A stretch of 64,000 bases of DNA from Branchiostoma floridae (lineage: Eukaryota; Chordata; Leptocardii; Amphioxiformes; Branchiostomatidae): the NCBI RefSeq assembly GCF_000003815.2, contig NC_049979.1, positions 15,848,393 through 15,912,392 on the forward strand, written 5' to 3'. Shown here piece by piece: positions 1 through 14,900 of this stretch (position 1 is its first letter; every line of letters begins with the position of its first letter). The notes beneath the pieces were generated by a model that was not told where the DNA came from, did no database searches, and saw only the letters and a program-made list of their open reading frames with translations. Position numbers and translations under genes: made by a program.

Positions 1-1703
<1,703 letters not shown>

Positions 1704-3628
1704 GCATGCGCAGTGGGGACGGAGAACTGAACTGTGCGGGCACAGGGTATTGATGGCTGCTCATCCTGAGCTCTGACGCTTGGGTAAACCATTCCTTCTA
1801 GTCCATTGTTTTGTCTCTGACAAATGAATCTATGACACAGCTTTAATACATGGTAAACAGGGTGGATCATAGGTCAACGTGGGCCAAGAATAACATTGTG
1901 CAAGGCACTATATTACTGTATATATGAACTTGAATATCCTTCACTCCTCTTCATTGGAAAAACAGTTACCAATAGCTAGTGATTTATACGAACAGCGTCA
2001 CTGCACCTTCACGATGACTACTTAGCGACTCATTTACTCGTTATTCAAAACGTTGGTGATCACACGTATGGCCAAAGGCAGTTTGCTAATAGCAGATTGA
2101 TGCAGTATCAGCGTGGATCGGTAGAGGGTACTTACTACATATGTCACTTGAGTGAGGTTTTAGTTCGGTATTCTGTAGAGTCGTATGCAACGTTTTGCAC
2201 TTAACTGTAAATAATTTGAATGTCGGAACGTCGGAAGAGATGGTGTTCAGACGTACGTATTTTGTGTTGGTCTGTTTTGTACACATATCTGTTTATACAT
2301 TTACTTACTCATGTGTAAATTAATGATTAAATGCAATAACAAAAGTAAATATGGGGTAATTCTTCAGTGAGCGACTTCAACATTTGGAAGAGCAGTGAAG
2401 CTATACAACACATCACCTCACACAACAGCAGGTGTTTATGAAGACTGAAACATATTTCACAGTACGTAAGAACTGGACTAACGTCAGCATGTATTTATTC
2501 ACCAACAAACAATCGTATAATTAACGATACTATATGACGCATTCAATGACAAATCATCTCAATCAAAGTAGGCGTGTTTCTGTTACAATGTTTCTCCATG
2601 AACAAACAATAAGAAATGAAAGTGTTGAAAATAGTCTTTTATATATCAGTATTGATAAGATAAACACCCAAGACGGATAATCATTATTCATAGGACGCTA
2701 TTTTCCTCTTTCCTTGATGATAAACAGAGTAACATCACACTTGACAAAGCCGACCTGCAGATGACAACTGTCCTTGCAAACAAAAGGCAGACCTTCGGGT
2801 ATGTTTTACATAATGCTGACATAATAAGACCAGCAACATCGGTCTTGTCACGCATCCGTCGATGCATGATATAATACGCTATGGCAACCTAACACATGGA
2901 TGACTCAGATCATAGACGTTATATACATTACGTCCTTTCTCAGATAGACCTTATTGTTTCCAAGAAAATTTGACTCCTTAGGCCACATTTCGTTCAAGCA
3001 TCTTGAGCCATAACCACCAAGCAAAACATCAACTTAAAAAAAAATTGATTAGACGGTCAAATATGATACGTACAAATATGATATGTATATATGTCATGCT
3101 CCCAGGTGGCTTAAACTCGAGATTCCAATGTGGTTCAAATACGGTATCACATTGTATGTGTCCTTGCTATGGTAGCAGCTGATATTTCAGTCATAGCAAA
3201 ACGTTTTCTTTCATGAATTTTATTGTCGCTTTCGTCTTTTCATTTTAAAGTGATCGGTTGGACCGACAGCAGCTTCCGCAACTGTCCATACATTTATAGC
3301 CTGGTAACCATTCTCAACGGACCGACCAATGGGTGTTTTACCAGCCTATATGTCCCACTGGGTAATAGCCTTTGAAAAAAATCCTCTCTATACTATTGTA
3401 TTTGAAATCTGCACATGAAAATTATCCAAACAAAATGATAGTCTCCTAACACCGTAGACATACACATGCAGTTTATACTGGAATACCGTGAGATAAGGCC
3501 TGACTAAAACCCTACATCTGCTTGGTTGAACAGACACCGTTCGGAAAATATACATGCTTGATATCAACGTGTTTTAAAAGACCTGTCTGATACAAGTTTT
3601 ACAGATGAGGCATTGATAACTGTCCTGT
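1704..3628. other. Intergenic region between convergent ARF-like and PTCHD3-like A genes
   Basis: AT-rich, with no convincing coding segment. It should hold the 3' UTRs of both convergent genes. I saw no RNA gene or transposon with recognisable ends. Confidence 0.5.
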
Positions 3629-6600
3629 TCACTTTCGGAAAACGACCGAGACTTCTTTGCAAGCCTTCTGCATCTGCCCTTGAGAAGGTTCTCTGCTGTA
3701 CATGTTGTGCCTCGGGGAGTCGCTCGCCCCCGGCGCCCTTCGACCTGTCGACGTCGCGTTTAGATGCTGTAGGTACGTCGACATCTTCGTGTCGTTGAGT
3801 GGGTTGTTCGCCCCCATGTATTGGGGAGAATGAATAGACGGCATTTGGTACCCCTGTGGTTGCTGATTCTTGTACTGTTGGGGCGGTTCTCGATTGTGGG
3901 GTTGATGGGTGGGCGTATCTTTTGTATGACCCGGGTTGACTTGGGTATGGACCCGGTCAGATTTAGGACCCTTGTTACGTTTCTGACAGCAGGGCGGGCC
4001 GAGTAATGTCAGCACCACGGGGAGGATGACCAGCCCATGCAGAGCACCCAGAAGAATTACCAGGAACATCGTCTTGAAAAACGTGCGGAAGATGTAAGAC
4101 ACAGAAGTGGATAAAGCTGACACCCCGAGTATAGTAGAGAGGGCACCCTGGAGAATGGGCATGCCCAAGCTGTACAGGGCAAACACCGCTCGGGCGTTGC
4201 GGTTCTTATCCTCGCACGATACGAAGGCATAAGTGACGTGAGCAGAGAAGTCGACAGAAAAGCCGATACACATGATGATGTTGATCATGGAAATGGCGTC
4301 TAGATTGACGTCCCAGAAGGTCATGTACCCCACCACCCCCGTGCAGATGGACGCGATGGACAGGGTCACCCAGATGGAGCAGACGGGGTGGGGCACAAGG
4401 ACAAGGGCTACCACGAACATGGTGGCTGTGGCGATCCCCAGGTTCTGCAGGGTGTTAGGTAAAATGGTTATGTACTGGTCAAAAAATATGAAAGTGGGGT
4501 GGTATACCATTGTTTTTATAGACATAGAGTCTGCTATCTCTCGCATCTTTAGCATCATGGCTTGCTCTCGGTCTGAATTATCTATGTTTTTGGTCTGTAC
4601 GAAAAAGCGAGAGGACACAATGGCACTTTTATCTCCATTAAATTCTATATCCAGCGAATACCTCTCAAAGGCGGTATTCTTTAGAAACGGATCTGACAGA
4701 TTTGAGAGGAAGGAGGACTTGGTGGCAGCGCTCAGGCCGGGTATGACGCCTGAATATTGGTTGACGAAAGCGAGGTAGTCGCGCAACCACGACTCCGACT
4801 CAGTTTTGTTAAACGTATAGTCGGTGTCCTCAAATTTGGCAAGAAGCTTTTCTACCTGGTCTCTTGTGCTTTCCTCCCAATAGTTAAGAGGCTGGGTGAT
4901 GATGACAGCTACTCTCGGGCCGTATTCCCCGTAGTACTGATCTTGTTTATTGTAAAAGTCGACCACGTATGAGTCGTCTGCCGCAAGCCTACTGAGCCTT
5001 ATCCCCTGTCGCACCTGCGTGCATCCCCAGATAGCACAGCCCAGGTACGCGCCGTAGATTAGCAGTACGCTAGCTTTGACCCACCATTTGGTGATGAAGG
5101 GACCGAAATACTTCCTGAAAAAGACCATGACAGCGTGGTCACTACCGTGGTACTCCCCATTCCCGTCCACTCCCGCCATCGCGTTCCCCGTGCACATGGC
5201 GCGGAAGCAGCCGGACCTGTCCTTGGCTTCCTCCGGAGTGGGTACCCGTATGCACGTTGTGGCGTGGCGGTTGCCCTTCTCGCGATGCCCTATGTACACC
5301 ATACAGGCGCCGAAGAAGGTGATCTGGAACAGATAATCAAAAAGCACTGCCGTTAGCGTGAAGATGCAGAAAGCGCGGACTGCCGGGATGGGGGTGATGG
5401 CGCCGATCCCGAAGGCCAGTCCGTCCGTGACGGTTGTTATGGTGATGGAGACCGCAGCCTCCGCGTACGTCTCTCCCATCCGCTCCTCCACGCTGCCTCC
5501 GGGATGGGTCTTCCTCCAGGCTGCCAGCATGACGAACAAGTCGTCCACACCGATCCCTGTGGTAACAAAAACACAACGTATAGTCAGAATATTCTGTGGA
5601 GAGTTGTCTCAGGTCTTCAGGCCTGGGTATGGTTCTATCATCGCAACGTGTTCATGCATCCTAGACAGTGTGGACGTTTAACAGCTAGATACATCCTTGT
5701 ATCGTCATGACTCATGACCTATATGAGGAAGGAGTATGGTTCCAATACTTATCACTTAAATAAACCATGATTACATCAACAGGTAGTCAGCAATTGTACA
5801 TGTTTAAGATACTGACGTGTGAAGACGTTGAGGTGAAAAGTTTTGTAATTATTGCCGAACTCCTACCGTCATCCCGGCGGCTCATGCAGTAGTCGCTATG
5901 GCGACCAGGGCTACAAGGCATCATAATGACATGTATGATTTTGAGTTTCCGCTTATTGAGAATATCTGACATGTCATTATAAATCTACCTTTCCCTTTCA
6001 CGTGTATAGAGTTCTGACATTTCACTCCAGCTGTAGTGATATCGATACGTGTAGTGATATCGATACGACAGTCATTTCCCTAAATGCATTTCCTATCCCC
6101 CCCCTTTTTACCACCCCATTCCACAATGCATTTCCCACCCCCATTCCACAACTCTCATTAATAAACTCACCGTGCCCTATATTCCACGTGATAGCTTCAC
6201 AATGCTTCATATTTTGTTGTCCTCCGTTCAAGGCAAACGGCTTTGAATAATTTATGTGTCGTATCTGTAGCCCCACCTACTCACTTCCCATTACGCCAAT
6301 GTTAGTTGGTACCCTTTACAACCTCGTCTCAAGCAATGGTGTTATTTTACATGATTGGCGTCTTCTTTCTTACGTATACGTATCTCAAGTCATGATTCTA
6401 TCACTTTACTTGTTATTAATGGTTCATTGTCCATCGTTCATTCTGTATCAATGCATTTGGCAATGTTTATATCAATATGGAGAAAATATTTCATTGTGAA
6501 AAGCTACATTATTGCATTGCATTACATGCAATAATGAGTAGTCTAGGATGTATGGGGACGGAATACAATACATGGTAATGTAATTAGGGGCATAGAGCAT

Positions 6601-7964
6601 ATTTTTCTCGGTGAAGCCGTCTAGCCTAAATGCTGTAATCAAGCTGCCGTCTTTCCCTCATCAATGGAAATTTGTCTCATGTACGGTAACGACTTCGACA
6701 TCAATGATACAGATCATACGCGAAGAATGTAGCCCGATAGAGCTTTACTTAATAATTATGTTTATGTACGTGACGGAAATGACAAAGGATTCGAGTCTTA
6801 GTTTGATCATCTATCGCCAGAGGCATCCCAAAGTAGATATGGGACCGGGATGCCTTGCATGTCCTTCCAGGTGGCTTAAACGTCTTTCTGTCGATGAATT
6901 TTTCCTTGCGAGAAGTCAAATACACAAGACACAAGAACAAATACTAACAAAACAAGCATATGTGACTTACCCAGTGCTAGAAATGGCATGGAGGCCACCA
7001 CACTGTTGAACTTGACTCCGCAGTACAGACACAGCCCCATGGACGCCACGATGGCCATGCCTGCGGACAAGACGCCGAGCATGCCCAGCCACGGCTTGGT
7101 GCGGACCATGTCCAGCATCATACAGGAGAGGATGGAGAAGGTGATGAGGACCGTGAAGGTGATGGAGAACAGAGGGATGACGCGTGTTGTCAGGGCGGCC
7201 AGCTCCGACTGTAGAGCCTCTGACGTTGAGTAGCAAACGTTGATAAAGTTCGATTTGAATTTTTCCATGTAGGACAAAACCGCCAGTTCCCACTTTTCGC
7301 TCAGCTTGTCGTCTGATGGAGAGTCCGTGCGCAGGTAGTAATCCAGCCGGAAAGACTTCGCCTTTTCAACGATGTCGGTGCCTGTTTTCAGGGTAGGACT
7401 GCCTAGAGTGCCTGCGGAGAAAACAGTGGACACGCCCGGCAGGTCTGTGCGTGGATAGCTGATCGCCATGCTGTCGTTCTTCAGAACGGCGAAATCAAGG
7501 AAATCCTCCCCGCCAACCTGACACTGTGTACCCCACTTAGAGCATAGATCTGTATAGGCATAGTTTTTTCCGGACACTTCAGCTTGTATCCCCTTGATAG
7601 CTGTGTTGAGTGAGTTGATTGCTGCCAGGCTCGTGGGACTCAGTACATTACCGTCAGAGCCTTTACTTGTTATAATCACGCTTGCAGATCTGCCCAAATT
7701 GATCAGACGGGTGGCCTGGAAGGTTGTGGAGTCGTTTGTCGGGAAGTGCTGCTGTACGTACGCTCGCTCCGTCTTGCCCCGCCCGTTGTCAGGTGTGTAC
7801 AAGTCTTCCACGCTCGACTCTGTGTCCAGGAAATACATCCCAGCACCCAGCCCACCGGCCACCAGTATGGACAGGAGCAGGAACGGCAACGGGTGCCGGG
7901 CCAAGAACCTGCCGTATTGTCGAAACAGGTGACGGATGACTTTTTCGATGCAGTCGAAAGCCAT
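3629..7964 (-). CDS. Patched domain-containing protein 3-like transporter, copy A
   Basis: Two exons on the minus strand, 7964-6971 and 5556-3629, join in phase (CTG G | GG ATC GGT) to 973 residues. The protein has the Patched/RND layout. A TM1 near residues 25-45 (PLPFLLLSILVAGGLGAGMYF) is followed by a large extracellular domain, a sterol-sensing-like TM bundle from about residue 265, the GVDD motif at about 334-337, a second extracellular domain from about 470, and a second TM bundle with GFSVDF (Asp about 767). The hydrophilic tail is rich in Pro and Gln. In RND proteins, acidic residues at these two sites in TM4 and TM10 couple transport to an ion gradient; both are present here. PTCHD3-type proteins are often sperm- or germline-expressed, but the sequence shows nothing about expression. 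The start has a good context (aacATGgc). It faces copy B, about 50 kb away, in inverted orientation. Confidence 0.92.
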
Positions 7965-10900
7965 GTTGGTGGCCTATGGTTGTATTTTTCAGATTCACGG
8001 GGCACAAATGTAGCTATTCCAATACGATCGTCCTAAACAAATTGTGCCGAAACAGATGACTCAGTACGCCATGTTGGGGCTGGGGTGATAGGCGCGCATG
8101 CGTATTTGAAGTAAAAATTACACTGGAGCTATCATGACCAGGCTAATTACTAGTATGTAGATCGATCCCAGGATTACGTCACTGCGTATAGGTCAAGCTG
8201 TCTGATAAGTCAGAGACATACCTTACGCTTGCCGTAGATTACTGATTCAACCATTGTATTTTCACTAGTACTTGTAGCCTGTGAATAATGAACCCTTGTA
8301 TTCATCTGAGTATAGAAGTAAAGATTCACATACATCAGTAGAAGCGAGCCCTTACTTTTAGAACGCCCGTGTTACCTTGAAGGTAAATGAATAGGGAATG
8401 TCGCCCTACTACTTCGCCTCGACTTGGACAAAAGAAGAGTCGTCATTAGCATTTTCCCCGAGGATGATTCTTCTGATGTACTCTGAGGTCAGCAGAATAA
8501 TGGATGAAAACCGGTTTTCGCAGAAAGCGAGACGACGAAAATGCACCAGAATGCGTTGTCTTTACGCCTACATATGAGACTATTGCTAATGACTTCACTC
8601 ATACAAGCATACACAAAAACAAACACGCAAAAACATACACACACGCAAACAAACACACACGCGAGCGCGCGTTCACATATGTTCACACACACACACACTT
8701 AAACACATATAGACATACACAAACACACATACACACACACGAAAACACACACAGGCAGGCAAGTTCTTTGAGTCCCAAGCCTGTAAGACTTTACATATAC
8801 CACACTATTGAAAGTAGAAAGTTCTGTCCGGTCTATATATCATTCTGGCTCCAAGGCCAATGTCTCAATAAACATTATTGTTTTATCTAACGTTATGTAC
8901 TCATAGTGTTAGCTTGTCGTGTTGGTTACGAACAAGCTATCTGAAAGCGGTCACATTACGACATTACTGTGACATTACGACAAATTGATCATATGTGTTA
9001 CGTTTCGTCTGCTGACTAGGATCTTGTTTAGCTAGAACTCTAAAACAGTTCAGTGAACAGTTGAGTTGAGAACAATGGGGATATTTTGTTTGAAGTTTAC
9101 TTTTTTAGAATCACATCCTGGTTTGGCTCCAACCTCAAATTAAGATAGAGGTTTAGCTTGAATAGCTGGACTCTTTGCTTTATTGCACCCTTTTCCACAG
9201 AAGTGCTACGCACACATATCGGTGCGTTTTGAACCACCTGTGTCCTGATTGATGAAGAAGCAATGACACGTTACCAAGTTCTGCGCAGAGCACGGTAATC
9301 TCCCCTGCACTCAAGCATCCCGTACATGTTTTGGAAGAGGAGACGAGAAGAAGTATCAGATGTGCTGCTATCGCAACAAATCTTGGACAGCAAGAATTAT
9401 CATACAAAGAAATATGTGGAAAGGTATGATTTACAGATGAGATTTTCTCGAGGCTGAGGCGGTTTTCATATCAGAAGCTCTATGGAACTAGGCGGGTATA
9501 ACGACTGTTTCATGAAAAACAGACTTGGGTCTCTACCGGGCAACGGACCCTCATTAAGCACGTGACCACGGCCGATAGTTGAGCTTCTGAGCGACCCACT
9601 CATGCATCGTTGGCCGGTTCCGAACCTTTTACGCTTTATCGTCCCATCGGGCCTTACATAAAGCCCTCGCACCGTTGCCATAGTCCCGAGAGGTGAGAGA
9701 TGAAATGTCAATGCTGGGTAAACGTCGCTATAGTGCTGGGGCCGTGCCCGTCACATGCCGGGTAGGTGGAGCGGAGGTCACTCGGCGAGTCTACCCGCTC
9801 TGGTAAGTACTGCCTAGACAGAAACTGTCTCTTACTGTTAGAAAGGAAACTGTCTTTTACTGTTAGAACGTGGTTTTGGGCCTTTTTTTTACTTCCAGCC
9901 TTTCAAGTAATAATTCTACGCTATCTACTTTGGACGATAGACTGACGATACACTGAAGTCTCTTGATGTTAGCTAGGGGAAACAGAACAATTCTTGAGAG
10001 CTAACGGGTCAATTCTAGACACCTGTGTCAACCATAACCTTATTACAAAAACAACTTTAGGACATTTGAACTCGGTACAGTACGACACCATCGATAATTC
10101 AATACGTTGTTTCTTTTGCTAATAACCTAAAACTAACACGGTGATTCGGGAAACCCAGCGGTTCTCGAACCACTATCCTCTTGAGGCTACTCCTTTGTGT
10201 TAAAATGATCTGTTGTTTTTCACACGTAAACGTACGGTACCATATCTCTATCATTGATTGTACTGACAGATAGACTTTTCATCGACAACATACATGTAGC
10301 ATTAAATTCCTTATCGTCTTCCTTTTCATTGTTTAAATTCTTACCCGAAAGCTATATAGCCATTGGGATGCGTTTTTGTGAACCACGAGACCTCAAATCA
10401 AATTATATCAGATTTCTGCTTAATAACGCACTAGTACATAAAAAATGGTCGTCAAGCACTTCGGTTGGGGAAGTGTTTCTCTTATCAAGGGCGTTGATAA
10501 CGTGTTTCAACAGACGAAAATTATACAGCTTTTGTCGTTGTAAAGCACATAGTACTGACATCATCGTCAAAACCAATGTTTTGCCCATTCCTCTGACTCT
10601 CTGCATACAAAATAGACGTTTGACAAGGGTGCCTAGCATGGTCGGCTGATGACATTAACAGTAGCCGTCGCTGAATTTCTTTTGCAAACGTACATTCTTT
10701 ATTAGAACAGCATTGTAGGTGTCAACCATCCTCAATTCCGCCACGTATTGGCCTTTAGATATTTCGTCTGCTGCCTGGTTGCATTTTGATACTTCACAAA
10801 CTATTTCTTTATTGTGTGATTTTTAGCCGTGACAAGACAGCTGTATATTTTACCACACATTCATTACTTTCCCAGAAACCTTTTGCTGCTGTTGACCTAT

Positions 10901-12249
10901 CGCACGATGAATGTGGCTGGTCTCTAAGAGAAACATCTCAGTAGTTCTTAACCAGGATGCCAGTGGCGGTGCCCGGTTACCGGCCCAGGAGACCTTGTTA
11001 ACCCCGGACACGCCAAACACGTACAAACACCCCTCCAGCTTCACAAAACGGGACCAAAACCTGCGTCTCAGGATCAAATAAACCGTAATCTTCCATTCAA
11101 AATAGCCAAATAATCTTTTCTCCATGGCCTGACAAAACCTATCTGAACCTGTAAAAGACTTTCTCTCTTTCTTAAATCGGCTGACAGAGAGACTAGCGTA
11201 CTGTGGTCAACGTAGCAAAAGTGGCCAAACATGCTCAGAGTGTAGTTAACTTTACTACCTAAACACGTCAGATTTCTGGAGATGCTAACTTGTAGATTTA
11301 AGTACGATGGTGTGATCATGAAGGCACTAGGTGCGGATTGTAAGAAGTGGTAATGTTGAATATACAAAAACTCCCTTAGTGCGGTCCTTCCCCATCGATC
11401 AGGTGTCTACATGAGACTTGATAAATTGCACGGAGATCGCAGGAGATAAACACTGGACAAACAAGATAGCGGCTGGTTTGGTTTGTACTGGCCTGACTGA
11501 CCGCCGATATCTCAGAAAAACAGTGAACATGCTTTAAATGAGAGCACGAACGGTTAAAATGTAACGTTCGTGTCCACAACTAAATACAGAATAGAGAATG
11601 ATCCTTGTCGTGATTGGAAGATAACTAGTCAAGCCTACCCAAGAAAAGAGGAGGGGAATTATGATATCCAAGCGACCAAGGCATGTACTAATATTGGCAT
11701 AATTGATTTTTTTGGCATTTAGATATCGCATAGTCCATTAGTCAGGTAGCTGAATGATACCTAACTCCTTTCATCTGACGTTATTGCTTTTTCGCCACAT
11801 TCAGACAAAAGCGTTATCCTGTAGTGGGCGTATGGCTGCCCTCGTGCCGACTCGAGATTATATTTAGTTATTTGCTGTGGTTGTTTTGGCTTTGTGGTGT
11901 GTACAGTGGTACAGTGCAACGGTTTGCATTCTTGTTTCTCAATCGAAAATTTCGGGCAAGCAAATTTCGTCCAGCTTACTGGATATTATTTATTACGCTA
12001 GCTAATTTATAGAGTACATGTACTACAAAATTTAGCTTTCTTGCCCCGTAGATCGGTCCTGTTGGATTAGTTGCCAAAAGTCCTTGGCTCCGGATCCGTA
12101 TTCAAGGAGTTTGAGTAATATCCCATCACAGTTCCCAAAAAAAGAAGGATTGTGTATTAGTGCGGGTGATCGTATAATGTTTTTGACATTTCACTACTAG
12201 CACATAAAGGCTACCATAAGATTATAATTCTCCACATTTTGTATTACAG
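7965..12249. other. Long region without a supported gene
   Basis: Contains the upstream region of PTCHD3-like A, a CA-rich simple repeat (8610-8755) and a small GC/CpG-richer patch near 9540-9810. That patch ends in a perfect donor-like site (TG|gtaagtac at 9803) and could be a noncoding or very short first exon. No exon chain could be built from it because its phase does not match the next plausible exon near 12250. Confidence 0.4.
8610..8755. repeat. CA-rich microsatellite
   Basis: Imperfect (AC)n with interspersed aaac and cgcg steps. It creates long spurious open frames on both strands rich in Thr/His or Val/Cys. Confidence 0.85.
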
Positions 12250-12364
12250 CAGAGGACGAATCCACCGATGAGAAACTAGGATTTGTCAGTAATGTCAGCG
12301 ATAATCAAAACAACCTTAAACTAAACGCTACCGGAGCAGGAAAGAGGGCCGTCCGGGCGGCCAG
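12250..12364 (+). other. Exon-like segment upstream of the orphan reading frame
   Basis: Begins after a good acceptor (tgtattacag) and ends at a strong donor (GCCAG|gtaaga). It is open in one frame, giving an acidic then basic peptide (EDESTDEKLGFVSN ... KRAVRAAR) that ends in TAA exactly across the donor. It may be a 5' UTR exon, or a coding exon of a gene whose other exons I cannot find. The following reading frame starts only 8 bases after the donor and is in a different frame. Confidence 0.3.
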
Positions 12365-12372
12365 GTAAGAAG

Positions 12373-13521
12373 ATGTCCACTGGCGCGAAGCTGGCAGTCC
12401 CGCAAGCTCGTCGACTCGATCAGCAAATCATCACCACGGCCAGCATCCGCCTCCCTGTAAGAATGGCGGGGACTCGTAAAGAGAAACAAAAGAAGAAGCC
12501 TGTGATCACGAAGGAGCTAGTACGAGAGGACGTGTACTTGACGGACAGCACCACGCCTCTTCCCGCCCCCAGCCCCATGGCGGCCGCGCACAGTCGGCGG
12601 ATGCGGGAGATGGGGTATCCGGTGGAGATGATGGCCGACAAAACTATGGCCAAACGCACCATGCGGGACACCGTCCAGGAGATTCTCAAGCACAGATCGC
12701 TGGACAGGCAGCTGCAAATTGAGATGAACCGCCAGAGGACGCAGATGCAAGCAGAGGCGCGACAACTCCGCAAAAATCTGAGACAACTTAAGTCAAAATC
12801 AACTTATCAAAATACGTCTGAATCGACTCTTGTACAACACTCGGACCACTCCTTGCATGCCTCTGTACAATCGTTACCAAATGAAACTAGACCTAGGAGA
12901 AGCACTAGAACGAGGAAAAGTACTTGGGGAGTAGCGACGGGCCGGATTGTTGCTCTAAAAAGAATGCAGGGACCAGGTCGGAATAAATCAACAGAAGACG
13001 TCGGCGACAGTGGAGAGGAGGAGGCCCGTCTGTGTTATGCTATTGACGCAGTACGATTGAGTCAGGACTCGGCCGTCCTTCCTTTCGCGATGCGAGACAC
13101 GAAGTCTACATTGCGACGTCCCGTACGCCGACACACAGTGGACGTATCTGGGGCAAAGAACAGAGAGAAATTCCCCGTTCCAAAGCAAAGATGGAACAGT
13201 GTTTCAGGAGATAGTAGCATCTCTCCTGATCTTATGACGTCATTTTTCAACTCCCCACCACTGTCACCGGACGGAATGAAGGTATACCAGCGGGGGGCAG
13301 ACGTGCGATCAAGAGAAAGCTCCGTACACTCCGTCAAAGAACTGGGTCTGAACTGGCAGCTGCCCTCGCGAAATTCCACACCGACGTCAACGACAGGCAA
13401 ACGTCACAGAGACCATAAGCCAATGACTTCCGAACTGGATAGGAGGCGAAAGGGAGAGAAAACTCCTGAGATAAAAGTAAAAGACACACAACAAGCGGAC
13501 ATGGACTTAGACAGGAACTGA
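12373..13521 (+). CDS. Uncharacterised basic, low-complexity protein, 382 aa
   Basis: Single open frame with an in-frame stop at 12322, so ATG 12373 is the first available start. I do not recognise the protein. Residues 35-145 are Lys/Arg-rich. One segment (MRDTVQEILKHRSLDRQLQ and what follows, to about residue 140) is predicted by eye to be a long charged helix or coiled coil. Residues 150-382 are Ser/Thr/Arg-rich and look disordered, with SPxxS/T-like motifs (SPDLMTSFFNSPPLSPDG). There is no signal peptide or TM segment. The first 400 nt look more constrained in composition than the rest. It may be lineage-specific, or the 3' exon of a longer gene. Confidence 0.55.
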   Translation: MSTGAKLAVPQARRLDQQIITTASIRLPVRMAGTRKEKQKKKPVITKELVREDVYLTDSTTPLPAPSPMAAAHSRRMREMGYPVEMMADKTMAKRTMRDTVQEILKHRSLDRQLQIEMNRQRTQMQAEARQLRKNLRQLKSKSTYQNTSESTLVQHSDHSLHASVQSLPNETRPRRSTRTRKSTWGVATGRIVALKRMQGPGRNKSTEDVGDSGEEEARLCYAIDAVRLSQDSAVLPFAMRDTKSTLRRPVRRHTVDVSGAKNREKFPVPKQRWNSVSGDSSISPDLMTSFFNSPPLSPDGMKVYQRGADVRSRESSVHSVKELGLNWQLPSRNSTPTSTTGKRHRDHKPMTSELDRRRKGEKTPEIKVKDTQQADMDLDRN

Positions 13522-14900
13522 TTTAGACATTTCTATGTGTATAATTCCATAACAAATGTGATTAACACGCAAATTCGAATTTACCTGGCCACTTCCAGAT
13601 CAACTACAACCAAGTAAGAATGACGTGGACGTCGTAGTCACATTTGTGAAAATTCCCTATTCTATAGACTTCATGTTCATTCTTTAAAACTAAATTTATT
13701 CCGTGTTCTTTCATTGTTCTAAACGTACACTGTGTCAACAACAACAAGAAAAAGAATGATGACTTTGCCTTTGTATAATCTACAACAAGGTATTGTTTGG
13801 GGAAAAGTAACAAGTGATGTAAGTGCTATGCTCTTTTCTTATTTTTTCATTTTTGTGAGTCAGTGGCAGTGCTCATACAGGCCAGCTCGCAGTGCACAAC
13901 GCTTGACCCTTTCACTTCCTGTACTTTTTAATTGCATTGTTAATTTCTTTATTGGCATCATTTATATCACTAACACTGAGGCACGATTGGCAATGAGGAA
14001 ACGTGTACCTTATATATGCGACATTCCCCAGACACAGTTGTACTAAGCAGGCCAGAGTCTTTCTACTAGAGCAGACGGTTCTTGTCTAGTTGGCACACTT
14101 TGGTATAGAGACCAAGACTAATTGGCTCATTGTTACCGGGCTCAATTTCTGTCTACAACATAACTTACCAAACATTACTACATGTGGTGTTGCAGGGAAG
14201 TCCTGTGGGTTCTTTGAGGTATTGATTATTGTTTGTACCTTTACTAGCCAAAGAAGCGGTACAATGAAGGTACAATGAGTTGGCAAACATTGGGGAGTTT
14301 GCAGCTAGCAGCTGTTGCAGCCACTCAAAAGACTGAGACTTTTTTGTACCCTTTTATAGGAGGAAAAGCACTGCTAACTGTACGATTAATTCTGGCCTGG
14401 TCTATTTAGTCTCACATGAAAAAAATGGTAACTGTATCTTTTTACTTGGACGATAATATATGAATACCAGCAAGTATTCTGTCTGTCAAGTGGGTATACA
14501 TGCCACCGTGGCAGTACTAAATTAACGTGTAACAGTTGCCATAACCGCGGCCCTGTGTAGTATCGTGAGAATGGGTACCTATTTGGAGTTGCCCACAGTA
14601 CTATAGCAGCTTATAATCAATCAATCAATCAACCAACCAATCAATCAATCAATCAATCAAAAAGTAATGGCACATCTTCGGATCTGATTACATGTGACCC
14701 TAAACGTGCAAGATATACGTGGTCTGTTGATGTACCTCCACATACGCATGGCGTCTCTGCTTGTAGCTGTGACGTACATACCCCTTCAACACATCAACTG
14801 TGTTTTTTATAAAGGCCACATATCTTTGTTTGTTTTCAGGGCACTCTTACAGTGAGCCCTGAAGTTTGTAAAATGTACATGTGTGTTGATTTATTGTTGA
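13522..14900. other. Intergenic region
   Basis: No supported gene. Contains an (AATC)n microsatellite at 14615-14660 and the 3' flank of the EF-hand gene. Confidence 0.5.
14615..14660. repeat. (AATC)n microsatellite
   Basis: About eleven tandem aatc/aacc steps. Confidence 0.9.

Noticed and set aside
4272-5710. Antisense frames over PTCHD3-like A exon 2 (and the matching ones over copy B)
   Set aside because: Shadows of the GC-rich conserved TM segments; the same antisense peptide appears in both copies because the DNA is nearly identical.
8489-8890. Open frames on both strands rich in Thr/His or Val/Cys
   Set aside because: Produced by the CA-rich simple repeat; no splice sites or domain support.
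9466-9802. CpG-richer patch with an ATG and donor at 9803 as a coding first exon
   Set aside because: Its phase (2) creates an immediate stop when joined to the exon-like segment at 12250; kept only as a possible noncoding exon.
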